Assembly: GCA_034432375.1 (NCBI GenBank)
Contig: DAOUCA010000061.1
Coordinates: forward strand, 1 to 64,000
DNA from: JAHBVH01 sp034432375
Lineage (GTDB): Bacteria; Chloroflexota; Anaerolineae; Caldilineales; Caldilineaceae
DNA: 64,000 nt
Direction: 5' to 3'
Shown: positions 15,865 through 24,835 of the stretch, one piece after another
How the letters are laid out: the number at the start of each line of letters is the position of its first letter
Position numbering within the stretch: position 1 is the first letter of the stretch
The notes under the pieces: model-generated
The model's input: the letters and a program-made list of their open reading frames with translations, nothing else
Database searches by the model: none
Told to the model about the DNA's origin: nothing
Translations under genes and position numbers: made by a program

Positions 15865-17058
15865 ATGGATTTCGCGATTTCTAGCCATCTGGAGCCGATT
15901 TTGGCGCGGGTGCGCCGTTTTGTTGACCAGGAGTTGATTCCCCTAGAACCGCGCTTTCTCACTGGCGAGTTTCGGGAGTTGGTGCCTACGCTGGCAGCCA
16001 AACGCGCGGAGGTCAAAGCGCTCGGGCTTTGGGCACCCTTCTTGCCGATTGAGCAGGGGGGCATGGGGTTGACCCTGGCCGAATATGCGCACGTCAGCGA
16101 GGAGCTGGGACGCAGCCCCATTGGCCCCTATGCATTTAACTGCCAAGCGCCCGATGTCGGTAACATGGAGATATTGATGCACTATGGCACGCCGGAGCAG
16201 CAGCAGACCTATCTGGCACCGCTGGCCAATGGCGCGATCCGCAGCTGTTTCGCCATGACCGAACCGGAGAACCCTGGCTCCAATCCCACGTTGATGGATA
16301 CGACTGCACGCAAAGAAGGCAATGACTATGTGATCAATGGGCACAAATGGTTTACCACCGCGGCCGATGGTGCCGCCTTTGCGATTGTGATGGCGATAAC
16401 CGATCCAGAGAATGAGAGCCGTCACAAACGAGCCAGCCAGATCATTGTACCCGCCGACACACCCGGCTTTCAGATTGTGCGCAATATCAAGATTATGGGC
16501 GAGGCGGGGAGCGACCACAACAGCCACGCCGAGGTGCGCTTTGAGAATGTGCGGGTGCCGCAGTGCAATCTACTGGGGCCAGAGGGGGCCGGCTTTCAGA
16601 TTGCGCAGGATCGACTGGGGCCGGGGCGCATCCATCACTGTATGCGCTGGATTGGCATTTGTGAGCGCGCCTTTGCGCTGATGTGCCAACGGGCGACCAA
16701 ACGGCAACTCTCCTCCCGCGCTATGCTCAGTGACCAGCAGGCGGTGCAACATTGGATCGCCGAGAGCCGGGCCGAGATCAATGCGGCACGGCTGCTAGTG
16801 CTACAAGCGGCGTGGAAGATCGACCGCGAAGGGGCCTACGCCGCACGCGTGGAGATCTCCACGATCAAGTTCTTTGTCGCCAACGTGCTACAGCAGGTGC
16901 TCGACCGTGCGATCCAAACTCACGGTGCGCTGGGCATGACTGATGATACGCCATTGGCGCACTGGTATCGTCACGAGCGCGCGGCGCGTATTTACGATGG
17001 GCCGGATGAGGTGCACAAGTGGGTGGTGGCGCGGCAGGAGTTGCGGAAGTATCAGTAG
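15865..17058 (+). CDS. Acyl-CoA dehydrogenase (ACAD10/11-like)
   Basis: A 397-residue FAD-dependent acyl-CoA dehydrogenase that introduces a 2,3-double bond into acyl-CoA. Typical motifs are FAMTEPENPGSNPT (FAD/substrate loop, about 128-141), NGHKWFTT, QTHGALGMTDD and YDGPDEVHKWVVARQEL near the end, where the last segment marks the ACAD10/11-like subgroup. The ATG at 15865 has GGGAGGAAA upstream; a longer frame from 15658 runs through a hairpin repeat and is not credible. It is followed by an array of CACAGAGA words. Redox partner genes are not adjacent. Confidence 0.92.
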   Translation: MDFAISSHLEPILARVRRFVDQELIPLEPRFLTGEFRELVPTLAAKRAEVKALGLWAPFLPIEQGGMGLTLAEYAHVSEELGRSPIGPYAFNCQAPDVGNMEILMHYGTPEQQQTYLAPLANGAIRSCFAMTEPENPGSNPTLMDTTARKEGNDYVINGHKWFTTAADGAAFAIVMAITDPENESRHKRASQIIVPADTPGFQIVRNIKIMGEAGSDHNSHAEVRFENVRVPQCNLLGPEGAGFQIAQDRLGPGRIHHCMRWIGICERAFALMCQRATKRQLSSRAMLSDQQAVQHWIAESRAEINAARLLVLQAAWKIDREGAYAARVEISTIKFFVANVLQQVLDRAIQTHGALGMTDDTPLAHWYRHERAARIYDGPDEVHKWVVARQELRKYQ

Positions 17059-17079
17059 CGAGTTGGGAGAAGGCCAATT

Positions 17080-17153
17080 TGCCACAGAGAACACAGAAAG
17101 CACAGAGAACACAGAGAACACAGAGAGCACAGAGAGCACAGAGAGCACAGAGC
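17080..17153. repeat. Tandem 9-bp word array (CACAGAGAA/G)
   Basis: About eight near-identical 9-bp units of the type CACAGAGAA or CACAGAGAG between the convergent dehydrogenase and HAD genes. It has no spacers, so it is not CRISPR. Related words occur at 18105-18133. Confidence 0.9.
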
Positions 17154-17214
17154 TTTCACTGTGCCGTCGCAGTGGCCGCTGTGAATCGGTAGTCGGTTGT
17201 GGTCCAGCCGGTAA

Positions 17215-17904
17215 TCATTCCGACGACGGGCGCAGTAAAGCTGGGATGGCGTGGAGATCGGCGGCAACGTGATAGGCGATGGCCGCAATCTCGTCCGACG
17301 TGGGGATGAGATCGGGAATGTGGACGGCGAGCATGCCAGCGGCGTGGGCGGCACGGATGCCGGCAGGCGAATCTTCGAGGACGAGGCAGTGGGCAGGAGC
17401 GACCTTGAGTTTGGCCGCGGCGGCGAGAAAGATATCGGGGGCCGGTTTGCCGTTGGGGACTTCGTTGCCACAGACAATGATCGGGAAGCGCTCGAAGAGT
17501 CCCGTGGCTCGTAATTTTTGCTCGGCGAGGGGGCGGGCGGTTGAGGTGGCAACCGCTTTGGGTAAGACGAGTTCATCGAGCAGATCGAGCAGATCGAGCA
17601 ACCCGGCTTTGAGCGGCACCAACCCTTGCTCGATCGCTTCGTGGTAGTACTGCTGTTTGCGCTGATAGATCGCCGCAAAAGGGGCATCTTGGCCCAAGTG
17701 GCCGCGAAAGAGAATTTCGGTAGCTGGTGCCGTGCGCCCAACCGCTTGTAGATAGATCGCATCGGGCAGCGAGTAGCCAAGCTCGGCCCCGGCTCGTTGC
17801 CAGGCCGCTTGTGCAATACGCTCGGTGTCCAGCATTAGGCCATCCATATCAAAGATGACGGCGTTGATTACCGGTCGGATTGGGGGTGTGGCACGGTCTG
17901 ACAT
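17215..17904 (-). CDS. HAD-superfamily phosphatase (beta-phosphoglucomutase-like)
   Basis: A 229-residue HAD subfamily IA hydrolase. Motif I is FDMDGLMLD (nucleophile Asp with DMDG), motif II is the S/T in VATSTARP, the lysine is in NGKPAPD, and motif IV is VLEDSPAGIRAA. The four-helix cap region carries a short LLDLLDLLDE stretch coded by a tandem GATCGAGCA repeat. Such enzymes dephosphorylate small sugar phosphates or nucleotides, or act as beta-phosphoglucomutase. The ATG at 17904 has AAGGATC upstream. Its substrate is unknown; it is divergent from the aldose 1-epimerase gene, which is compatible with sugar metabolism. Confidence 0.9.
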   Translation of the reverse strand: MSDRATPPIRPVINAVIFDMDGLMLDTERIAQAAWQRAGAELGYSLPDAIYLQAVGRTAPATEILFRGHLGQDAPFAAIYQRKQQYYHEAIEQGLVPLKAGLLDLLDLLDELVLPKAVATSTARPLAEQKLRATGLFERFPIIVCGNEVPNGKPAPDIFLAAAAKLKVAPAHCLVLEDSPAGIRAAHAAGMLAVHIPDLIPTSDEIAAIAYHVAADLHAIPALLRPSSE

Positions 17905-18143
17905 GATCTGATCCTTACCTGGCGCTGTTTCAAAAACATCCGATTTCTCGTGTTGCGTCTTGCGTGTACTATCACCGGCTCTTGACGCGTAAATGGGCAT
18001 AGCGCAATAACTTCTTTATTAATTCCCTATTTTACGGTTTCCACTGGGAATTAGCAATGATAGTATCATCAATGGCAGTGAAGCGTATAAACCCTCTGCT
18101 CTTTCGCAGAGAGCACAGAACATAGTGAACAGGAACAAATTCA

Positions 18144-19046
18144 ATGAGTATAGCAACGCTATCGAATCAACGGTTAAAACTCACCGTTGATCCCAATCAA
18201 GGGGTCAATGTGTTAGCCGGCTACGTGCAGCGCCAGGGGCAGTGGCTACCTTTTATGCCCGACACCACCGCCGGTGATAGTGACCTCAAAGCGAGCAGTT
18301 TTCTGCTCGTGCCCTATTCCAACCGTATTGAGAACGGTCACTTTACCTTTCAGGGAAAAGAGTATCAATTGGCCAATGGCGCGCGCCATGCCAGCCACGG
18401 CGATGTGCGTGGTCGGCCCTGGCAGATCACCGAGCAGAGCGCAACGACCATTGCCTGCGCCATTGATTCCCGCAGCTTTGGTGATATGAATTGGCCGTGG
18501 CCTTTTACCGCGACGGTGAGCTATGCACTAAAGGAGAATACCCTCGCTTCACAATTAACTGTGACGAACAAAGGGGAGACATCAATGCCGGCGGGCCTCG
18601 GCTGGCACCCCTACTACAATCGAACCTTGATGCGCGAAGGAGAAGAAATTCGACTGCACTTTCAGGCACCGCTTGTCTATCCCGATGCCAACGACAACCG
18701 CATTCCCTCCGGCCCTGCTCAGCCATTGGCTCCAAACCAGGACTTTCACGAGGAGCGAGCATTGACACCGGAGAACTTTATCGATGCTTGTTTCTATGGC
18801 TATGACGGCGGTGGCACCATTGCCTGGCCGGAGAGTGGCGTGCGTCTCCGCTATCGGGCCTCGGCGAATTGCCAGCATCTGATTCTCTTCAACCCCGCTA
18901 AACCCTATTTCGCGGCCGAGCCGGTGACCAATGCCAACAATGGTGTCAACCTGTTCGCGGCCGATGACCCAACCAGCGGGGTTCAGACGCTCCAGCCCGG
19001 CGAGACGTTGGTGGCTACGTTTGATGTACAGGTCGAAGTCGCGTAG
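18144..19046 (+). CDS. Aldose 1-epimerase family protein
   Basis: A 300-residue galactose mutarotase-like protein that interconverts alpha and beta anomers of aldoses. Family landmarks: PYSNRIENGHFTF, the catalytic His in ASHGDVRG (H85), the second His in GLGWHPYY (H155) and the catalytic Glu in YFAAEPVTN (about E259). The beta-sandwich length is normal. The upstream ribosome site (CAGGAAC) is weak. Neighbours on each side are rtcA downstream and a divergent HAD hydrolase, so it is probably monocistronic. Confidence 0.88.
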   Translation: MSIATLSNQRLKLTVDPNQGVNVLAGYVQRQGQWLPFMPDTTAGDSDLKASSFLLVPYSNRIENGHFTFQGKEYQLANGARHASHGDVRGRPWQITEQSATTIACAIDSRSFGDMNWPWPFTATVSYALKENTLASQLTVTNKGETSMPAGLGWHPYYNRTLMREGEEIRLHFQAPLVYPDANDNRIPSGPAQPLAPNQDFHEERALTPENFIDACFYGYDGGGTIAWPESGVRLRYRASANCQHLILFNPAKPYFAAEPVTNANNGVNLFAADDPTSGVQTLQPGETLVATFDVQVEVA

Positions 19047-19190
19047 GGGACAGGATGAAGCGATGAAGGGATGACAGGATGACAAAGGTAATTCACCATA
19101 TTCATCTTGTCGTCTTGTCATCCCTCATCACTTCCTCCTGTTCTTCTTGTCATCTTGTCATCCTGCCATCCTGTCTAAAAAACTAAAGGC
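19047..19190. repeat. Word-type inverted repeat (GGATGACA / TGTCATCC)
   Basis: The sequence ACAGGATGAAGCGATGAAGG...GGATGACA repeats words that are mirrored after the centre by CTTGTCATCC, TCTTGTCATC and ATCCTGTC. It fills the gap between the epimerase and rtcA, which lie on the same strand. Confidence 0.8.
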
Positions 19191-19196
19191 ACTTCC

Positions 19197-20234
19197 ATGA
19201 TTATTCTTGACGGCTCGCATGGCGAAGGGGGTGGGCAGATGCTGCGCACGGCGCTCTTCCTCAGCCTCTTAACCGACCAACCCTTTCGCATCGAGCAGAT
19301 CCGCGCCGGGCGTTCCGATCCGGGGTTGAAGGCGCAGCATCTGCACATCATCCAGGCGTTGCAGAAGATGAGCGATGCCAAAGCCGAAGGGGTGGTGCCT
19401 GGCTCCACAACAGTCACCTTCTGGCCGGGTCAGTTGCAGGGGGGCAATTACAACTTTGATATTGGTACAGCCGGGGCAATTCCGCTCTTTCTGCAGACGT
19501 TGCTGCCAGCCGCTTGCTTTGCAGGAGCACCAATTAGCTTCACGGTGAGCGGCGGGACGGATGTGCGTGGGGCCATGACGATCGCTTTCTGGCAAGAGGT
19601 GATCCTACCATTTTTGCAGCCCTACGCAGCCAACCTCAGCATAGAGGTATTGCGCTATGGCTACTTTCCAGCAGGGGGTGGCAAGGTGCGGGTGATGGTT
19701 ACGCCCCACTTTAGTCAACAGGATTGGCCAAAACAGTGTACAACCTTTCCCCCCTTACAGATCTGGGAACGAGGGGAGATCCAGCGGATCCGCGTCATCT
19801 CGGCGGCGGCCAAGCAGTTGCGTGACCAACGGGTCGCAACCCGCCAGGCCGCGGCCTTTAGTGGCGTGTTGGCAAGCCCCTTCCCCAGCACACAGCTGCT
19901 CCACACAGACGCACGCTCCCCTGGCTCCTCTATAACCGCCGTAGCCGAGTTTAGCAACACGCGCTTGGGTACCGATGCATTGGGCGACCGTGGTATATCA
20001 TCAGAACAGGTTGGGCGCGCCGCGGCCCAACAGTTACAAGCGGAAGTTGCAGCGACCGGGACGGTCGATGTACACACGGCAGATAATCTCATGGTCTGGG
20101 TTGCGCTCTTTGGCGGTGGCTATCATTTTGCCGAAGAGAGCGGCCATATTGGCACCAATGGCTGGGTCATTCAGCACTTCTTGCCTGCAACTCTACAGAT
20201 AGAAACAAGAACGCTCCAACGCCTTCCGCGGTAG
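19197..20234 (+). CDS. rtcA: RNA 3'-terminal phosphate cyclase
   Basis: A 345-residue RtcA-type enzyme that converts RNA 3'-phosphates to 2',3'-cyclic phosphates with ATP through an enzyme-AMP intermediate. Diagnostic stretches are DGSHGEGGGQMLRTAL at residues 5-20, the DPGLKAQHL motif, FDIGTAGA, VSGGTDV, FPAGGGKV and the C-terminal ESGHIGTNGWV with the nucleotidyl His about residue 317. The RtcB ligase partner and an RtcR regulator are not adjacent, unlike E. coli. AAAGG precedes the ATG. It may act in RNA repair. The length is standard. Confidence 0.93.
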   Translation: MIILDGSHGEGGGQMLRTALFLSLLTDQPFRIEQIRAGRSDPGLKAQHLHIIQALQKMSDAKAEGVVPGSTTVTFWPGQLQGGNYNFDIGTAGAIPLFLQTLLPAACFAGAPISFTVSGGTDVRGAMTIAFWQEVILPFLQPYAANLSIEVLRYGYFPAGGGKVRVMVTPHFSQQDWPKQCTTFPPLQIWERGEIQRIRVISAAAKQLRDQRVATRQAAAFSGVLASPFPSTQLLHTDARSPGSSITAVAEFSNTRLGTDALGDRGISSEQVGRAAAQQLQAEVAATGTVDVHTADNLMVWVALFGGGYHFAEESGHIGTNGWVIQHFLPATLQIETRTLQRLPR

Positions 20235-20738
20235 CATCATTCCCCAGTACCCTAGCAAAGAGAAGCCTCGCTCGAATCCTTCCTTAAGCAGGGCCGGCTA
20301 TCCAACTCCTCAACTTGTGCCCGATGGGCACCCACTGCCCCACCTGTGTAAAAAGCGTAAGTAACCAGAAAAAGCAGATTGTTTTTCAACAACAAATGCT
20401 TACAACACTGAAAGGAACATTTGTTGTAGACTTATCGTATAATATGCGTACAGGAATCGTGACCTCACATACGATTAAGTATCTAGCACACTTTGTTTTT
20501 GTCTCAGTTTTTCGGCCGGCACGCGCAGGGGTTTTCCGCAGCAAACGCGTCAACTGACTTAGAAACGGGGAAGTGACAGTGTTCATCAGAAGCGTGTTGA
20601 TCAACGATAAAACAATCATTGATCAACCGTGACTTGTAATAATCATTGTGTCACATTGCATTATCTCTCATCAACTAGGTGAGATGAGCATTGAGTAAAG
20701 TCCCTTGGTATGTCAGCGTTTAGACAAGAAGGTCCTCC
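20235..20738. other. 504-bp intergenic region without a gene
   Basis: No convincing open frame. The palindromic 10-mer GTTGATCAAC occurs at 20596-20605, and TTGATCAAC recurs at 20619-20627, which could be a dimeric operator pair. A TATAAT box is present at 20441 (CGTATAATATG) but no good -35 is at the right distance. It presumably holds the promoter of the secreted protein that follows. Confidence 0.5.
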
Positions 20739-22127
20739 ATGAATCGTATTGTAATAGCTGGGAACTCATCGCTACCGACATCATTATGGTACGCAACCCT
20801 TATGCGTTATTGTTTTGTTTTGCTCGTCATGCTGCCGATGTTTCTTGGGCTCATGGTCTGGACCATGCCAAAAACGATCTATGCAAACGCCCTTACGGCA
20901 GAGCCTACGGGTCCAGTCACTGCGGCGAATGCAAGCTGTAATGCGGATCTTCCACAGATGGAATGGTTAGGCGAAGGGCCAGGCGTCTTCACTTTAAATG
21001 AAGGGTTTCAGACCTTTGTTGTCAAACGCGCCCCGTTTAATTTTTACCTGGAAGCTGGCCAGATCAATAACAATGGACAAAGCGTCTATACCGCCGGAGC
21101 AAACGAGCGAGTTTGGAGTTGCCAAGGAAACTGCCAGTTGCCAGCAGTCTATCACAGCGCCTTTTTCTTGGGAGATTTACAACCGGGAACCATTGTAAAT
21201 CTTGTCGTAATCGATGATGACGGTCTTGCGCAAGGCAACGATCAACGGCGCAACTGGTGGGCGCGCAATGACCCACTCGATCCATACCTGGTAGTGGAAG
21301 AACAGACCATGGTGGAATACCTTACGCTAGAAATCCCTGTTGCCGGGAATTGGTATTACTATGCCAATGATTCGATTGGGGTGGCGGCCTCCTGTATTGA
21401 GCCGGCACCCACGCCGACGGTGACAGCAACGACCACACCGACGCCATCCTTTACACCGACAGCAACGGCGACAGCAACGGCGACAGCTACACCTGTGCCT
21501 TCGAGCACCCCAACCACAACACCCACCAATACCAGCACGCCGTCACCAACATCGACGCCAACACTGACGCCAACAGCAACACCAACGTCATCATCGACAC
21601 CGATCAATACGAATACGCCAACAGCAACCGCGACGCCGATCAGTACGAACACACCAACGGCAACCGCAACGCCCACGGCAACTGCGACAAGCACCGCAAC
21701 CGCAACGCCAACACCTACCAATACCAGCACGCCGCCACCTCTTGCGACAGTAACGATGACACCCACGCTTACGGTAAAGGAGCCGCCGACCGCTATCCAG
21801 CTTCTCTATCTGGAAGCCCATGGCCAAGGTGACGCCATTCTGTTGCAATGGGAAACCGCACTCGAACTCGACTTCGCTGGTTTCCAGCTGTGGCGCAGCA
21901 GCAGTAGCACTCGCGCAGATGCGCAACTCGTTTCATCAGCGCTGATCGCTAGCCAGGGTACAGCCAGCACGGGAGCAATTTATCGCTTTACAGACACCCA
22001 TCTCTCTCGGGGGGTAGAGTACACCTATTGGCTTCAGCAGATTGCCGCCAATGGCAGCGGCGAAGATATCCGCAGTACGACCCTGACACTCTCCTATAAC
22101 CTCTATCTGCCGTTCATTGATCGATAG
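20739..22127 (+). CDS. Secreted protein with Thr/Pro-rich stalk and C-terminal YLPxxxR-like tail
   Basis: A 462-residue exported protein of unknown function. An N-terminal hydrophobic segment (YCFVLLVMLPMFLGLMVWTM, about 24-43) acts as a signal peptide or anchor. Residues about 60-225 form a beta-rich domain with a Cys pair (SCQGNC). A low-complexity stalk of TPTATAT-type repeats spans about 225-345. A fibronectin-like domain follows (FAGFQLWRSSS...GVEYTYWLQQI), and the protein ends in YNLYLPFIDR. The stalk suggests surface display away from the envelope. The tail matches the subtilase and the propeller protein in this window. A terminator follows at 22178. No enzymatic motif is seen. Confidence 0.85.
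   Translation: MNRIVIAGNSSLPTSLWYATLMRYCFVLLVMLPMFLGLMVWTMPKTIYANALTAEPTGPVTAANASCNADLPQMEWLGEGPGVFTLNEGFQTFVVKRAPFNFYLEAGQINNNGQSVYTAGANERVWSCQGNCQLPAVYHSAFFLGDLQPGTIVNLVVIDDDGLAQGNDQRRNWWARNDPLDPYLVVEEQTMVEYLTLEIPVAGNWYYYANDSIGVAASCIEPAPTPTVTATTTPTPSFTPTATATATATATPVPSSTPTTTPTNTSTPSPTSTPTLTPTATPTSSSTPINTNTPTATATPISTNTPTATATPTATATSTATATPTPTNTSTPPPLATVTMTPTLTVKEPPTAIQLLYLEAHGQGDAILLQWETALELDFAGFQLWRSSSSTRADAQLVSSALIASQGTASTGAIYRFTDTHLSRGVEYTYWLQQIAANGSGEDIRSTTLTLSYNLYLPFIDR
21413..21730 (+). repeat. Coding microsatellite-like Thr/Pro/Ala stalk
   Basis: Degenerate ACACCGACG/GCAACGGCG units encode TPT/TAT repeats in the secreted protein. The complementary strand is open, giving a Val/Gly-rich shadow frame only. 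Confidence 0.9.
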
Positions 22128-22177
22128 CGCCATGCGATAGAGATTCTGTTAAACCGAGAAAACACAACGAGCGTTTA

Positions 22178-22205
22178 GGCCACCGGCTTTGCCGGTGGCC
22201 TTTTT
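22178..22205 (+). terminator. Intrinsic terminator after the secreted protein
   Basis: Stem GGCCACCGGC / GCCGGTGGCC with a TTT loop, followed by TTTTT (22201-22205). Confidence 0.95.
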
Positions 22206-22297
22206 GTGGTTTGATCAGCCGGCGTCAAACCGCTATACTAAACCACACGCAGAACAGGTAACATGCCTTAGCGGCACCAATAAGGATGAAAATTTTT

Positions 22298-22367
22298 GCC
22301 ACAGCTGGACGCAGATGAACACAGATATTGATTTCTTCATCTGTGTTCATCCGTGTGTATCCGTGGC
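22298..22367. repeat. Long inverted repeat of CAGATGAACACAGAT words
   Basis: The left arm 22298-22326 (GCCACAGCTGGACGCAGATG...) and right arm 22339-22367 (...CATCCGTGTGTATCCGTGGC) are nearly complementary over 29 bp. The word set CTGTGTTCATCNGTG is familiar from intergenic DNA of several phyla. Confidence 0.85.
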
Positions 22368-22390
22368 TTATTTTCACATCAGAACCTTAA

Positions 22391-22470
22391 TAGATAAACC
22401 CCATAAAAGTCGCACAAACACGGCGTATTTTACACAAGAATCATTGTGCGACTTTTAAAAGGGTTGTCTA
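22391..22470. repeat. Hairpin with TAGATAA...AAAAGTC arms, family member 1
   Basis: Arms 22391-22417 (TAGATAAACCCCATAAAAGT...) and 22444-22470 are complementary over 27 bp with a few mismatches. A related hairpin is at 37395-37475. Confidence 0.8.
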
Positions 22471-22519
22471 TAAGTTCCCACGATCCTTGAAAAGTTGAAA
22501 GAAGTTGGAGAAATTGAGC

Positions 22520-23320
22520 ATGAAACGGGTACTCCTCACCGGTGCTGCCGGTCGCGTCGGTAGCGCTTTTCGCCGTCTACATGGCAACGACTATACACTT
22601 CGTTTGGTTGACCGCAAAGGGGCGCAGATCACTGACACTGCTCCCAACCATGAAGTCATTACCGCTGATCTGGCTGACCTGGAAGTCTGCCAACAAGTCT
22701 GCCAGGATATGGAGATGGTGATCCACCTGGCCGCTGATCCCTCACCACGGGCCGATTTCTATGGTTCCTTATTGGATAACAACATCAAAGCAGCGTACAA
22801 TATCTTTCGGGCCGCCAAGGATCAGGGCTGCCAACGGGTGATCTTTGCCAGCAGCATCCAGACCATCGAAGGCTATCCACTTGATACACAGCCACATCCA
22901 GAAATGCTGCCCAAGCCGATGAATTTATACGCGGTAACCAAGGTGCTTGGCGAGTCGCTCTGTCACTACTTCGCCTATGCCGAAGGGCTTTCGTGCATTG
23001 CCGTGCGCATTGGTGCCTTTGAGGGTAACCGCGATTGGAGCACCAACACCGAGCCCGTTGACAGTCGCACCCTGAGCGCCTTTGTCAGCGAACGGGACTT
23101 GAGCCATCTCTTTGTGCAATGTCTGGAAACGCCCGACGTGCAATTTGCGGTCGTCCATGGCGTCTCGGACAACCGCTTCAAGCGCATGGATCTGACGAGC
23201 ACCCGCAACACCGTCGGCTATCAACCACAAGACGATGCCTTTACCCGCTTCGACACCGGGATTCCCCACCCCAACCGCTGGTACGAAGAGTGGCACCGCG
23301 GCCAGCCCACCACAGAGTAA
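22520..23320 (+). CDS. NAD-dependent epimerase/dehydratase (SDR; uronate-dehydrogenase-like)
   Basis: A 266-residue extended short-chain dehydrogenase. The nucleotide motif GAAGRVG (residues 8-14) follows a short beta strand, and the active site has S111-S112 and YAVTK (Y137, K141). The short length and the SIQTIEGY and GESLCHYFA segments resemble uronate or aldohexuronate dehydrogenases and small UDP-sugar epimerases. The ATG at 22520 has GGAG 10 nt upstream; a TTG 15 nt earlier is the alternative. It is followed, after a repeat-bearing gap of about 160 nt, by a Gfo/Idh/MocA oxidoreductase, suggesting a two-step sugar or inositol oxidation. Confidence 0.85.
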   Translation: MKRVLLTGAAGRVGSAFRRLHGNDYTLRLVDRKGAQITDTAPNHEVITADLADLEVCQQVCQDMEMVIHLAADPSPRADFYGSLLDNNIKAAYNIFRAAKDQGCQRVIFASSIQTIEGYPLDTQPHPEMLPKPMNLYAVTKVLGESLCHYFAYAEGLSCIAVRIGAFEGNRDWSTNTEPVDSRTLSAFVSERDLSHLFVQCLETPDVQFAVVHGVSDNRFKRMDLTSTRNTVGYQPQDDAFTRFDTGIPHPNRWYEEWHRGQPTTE

Positions 23321-23356
23321 GGTGTATGGTGAAGTACAGAAAGGTTCTAAACGATT

Positions 23357-23390
23357 GATCCACGAAGTTACACGAAGACACACGAAGATT
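23357..23390. repeat. CACGAAGACACACGAAG word repeat, partial copy
   Basis: CCACGAAGTTACACGAAGACACACGAAG words, single-armed. Related copies are at 34550-34577 and, as a full hairpin, 49051-49128. A CGCAAAACGCAACACGCATCC copy of the CGTATTGCGTG family follows at about 23446. Confidence 0.7.
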
Positions 23391-23483
23391 TGTTTTCCAT
23401 AACAGGACAATGTCCATTTCATGCGTGAAGATTCAGGTACAGTACACGCAAAACGCAACACGCATCCACAACAAGGAGTTCCC

Positions 23484-24512
23484 ATGACAAATCAACCACC
23501 CATCCGCTTTGCCGCGATCGGGCTCAATCACAATCACATCTACGGCCAGACTGGTCTGCTGCTCAACGCCGGGGCTGAACTGGTCTCCTTTTACTCAGCC
23601 GAAGATGAGCTTGCGCAGGAGTACAACAGCCGCTTCGATCAGGCGATCCGCGTTGCCAGCGAGGCCGAGATTCTCGAAGATGAATCGATTGACCTGATTG
23701 TCAGCGCCGCCATTCCCGCCCAACGGGCCGGGATTGGCATCCGCGCCATGCAACATGGCAAAGATTACATGAGCGACAAACCCGCCTTTACCACGCTCGA
23801 TCAACTGGCCGAGGCGCGCCGTGTCCAAGCCGAAACCGGCCGCATCTACTCGGTCAACTACAGCGAGCGGCTCGAAACACGCGTCTCCGGCAAGATCGAT
23901 GAGTTGCTCCACGCCGGCGCGATCGGCAAGGTGATCCAGACCCTCGGTCTTGGCCCCCATCGCACGCGGCTCGAAACGCGCCCCTGGTGGTTCTTCGAGG
24001 AGGAGCAATACGGCGGCATCATCTGTGACATTGCCTCGCATCAATTTGACCAATATCTGCACTACACCGGTGCGACTGAGGCCGAAATTGTCCACGCCCA
24101 AGTGGGCAACTACAACCACCCGCAACATCTCGGCATGCAGGATTTCGGCGATGTCGTGCTACGTAGCGACGGTTGCACCGGCTACATCCGCGTGGACTGG
24201 TTCACCCCCGACGGCCTCTCGACCTGGGGCGATGGCCGTCTGGTGATTATGGGCACCGACGGCTATATCGAGGCGCGCAAATATGCCGATATTGCTGGCC
24301 GCCCCGGCGGCAACCATCTCTTCCTCGTCAACCAGGAGAAGACCGAATACTTCGACTGCTCCAACGAGCCGCTGCCCTATGGCCCGCGCCTGCTCGATGA
24401 CATCCGCAACCGCACCGAAACGGCCATGGGCCAGGAACATTGCTTCAAAGCGTCTGAACTGGCGGTCAAGGCGCAGGCGATGGCGACGCGCGTGGGGAAT
24501 TTGGCGGGTTGA
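23484..24512 (+). CDS. Gfo/Idh/MocA family oxidoreductase
   Basis: A 342-residue NAD(P)-dependent sugar or polyol dehydrogenase family protein. The Rossmann start is RFAAIGLNHNHIYG, and SDKPAFTTLDQL contains the conserved lysine-proline (usually EKP; here DKP). A C-terminal alpha/beta domain with DIASHQFDQYLHYTG carries the catalytic His region (H in DIASHQ). The ATG at 23484 has AAGGAG 7 nt upstream; an upstream extension runs through a repeat. The unusual GLNHNH in place of GxGxxG suggests altered cofactor binding. Its partner is probably the SDR gene just upstream. Confidence 0.87.
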   Translation: MTNQPPIRFAAIGLNHNHIYGQTGLLLNAGAELVSFYSAEDELAQEYNSRFDQAIRVASEAEILEDESIDLIVSAAIPAQRAGIGIRAMQHGKDYMSDKPAFTTLDQLAEARRVQAETGRIYSVNYSERLETRVSGKIDELLHAGAIGKVIQTLGLGPHRTRLETRPWWFFEEEQYGGIICDIASHQFDQYLHYTGATEAEIVHAQVGNYNHPQHLGMQDFGDVVLRSDGCTGYIRVDWFTPDGLSTWGDGRLVIMGTDGYIEARKYADIAGRPGGNHLFLVNQEKTEYFDCSNEPLPYGPRLLDDIRNRTETAMGQEHCFKASELAVKAQAMATRVGNLAG

Positions 24513-24835
24513 ATCGCAAACTGAACCGCAGTTGTTTTGATGACGCCAATGAGCATTTGCCCAAACCGGCTACAAGCAGTGCGGAGTTTAGTAGCCTGGT
24601 GCGACTAGGGATTGCCCAGGATGTGGTCAATGGAAATTGCTAACGCCATTGACCATATCCTGAGCCGATGAACGTTCGTATTGATCGATAGACAACCATC
24701 ATGACATAGCCACAGGACTTACACACTGCCTTGGTTTCGATCCAATTGCATAGCTCCTACTCAACCGTTGCGCGCCGTAAGTCCTATTCATCCTATGGCT
24801 GTTTACCGTACTAACCCCTAGTTACAGGAGCTCTT
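24513..24835. other. 323-bp intergenic region with two inverted repeats
   Basis: No gene. A 15-bp hairpin lies at 24619-24660 (GGATGTGGTCAATGG / CCATTGACCATATCC). A second element at 24714-24785 has AGGACTTAC / GTAAGTCCT ends around GGTTTCGAT...CTACTCAACCG, the reverse orientation of the GGTTGAGTAG...ATCGAAACC family. Confidence 0.75.

Noticed and set aside
17080..17153. Possible CRISPR array
   Set aside because: Units are 9 bp, contiguous and without unique spacers; no cas genes are present.
21359..21766. A Val/Gly-rich minus-strand frame in the stalk region
   Set aside because: It is the complement of the TPT/TAT repeats and has no start signal or domain.
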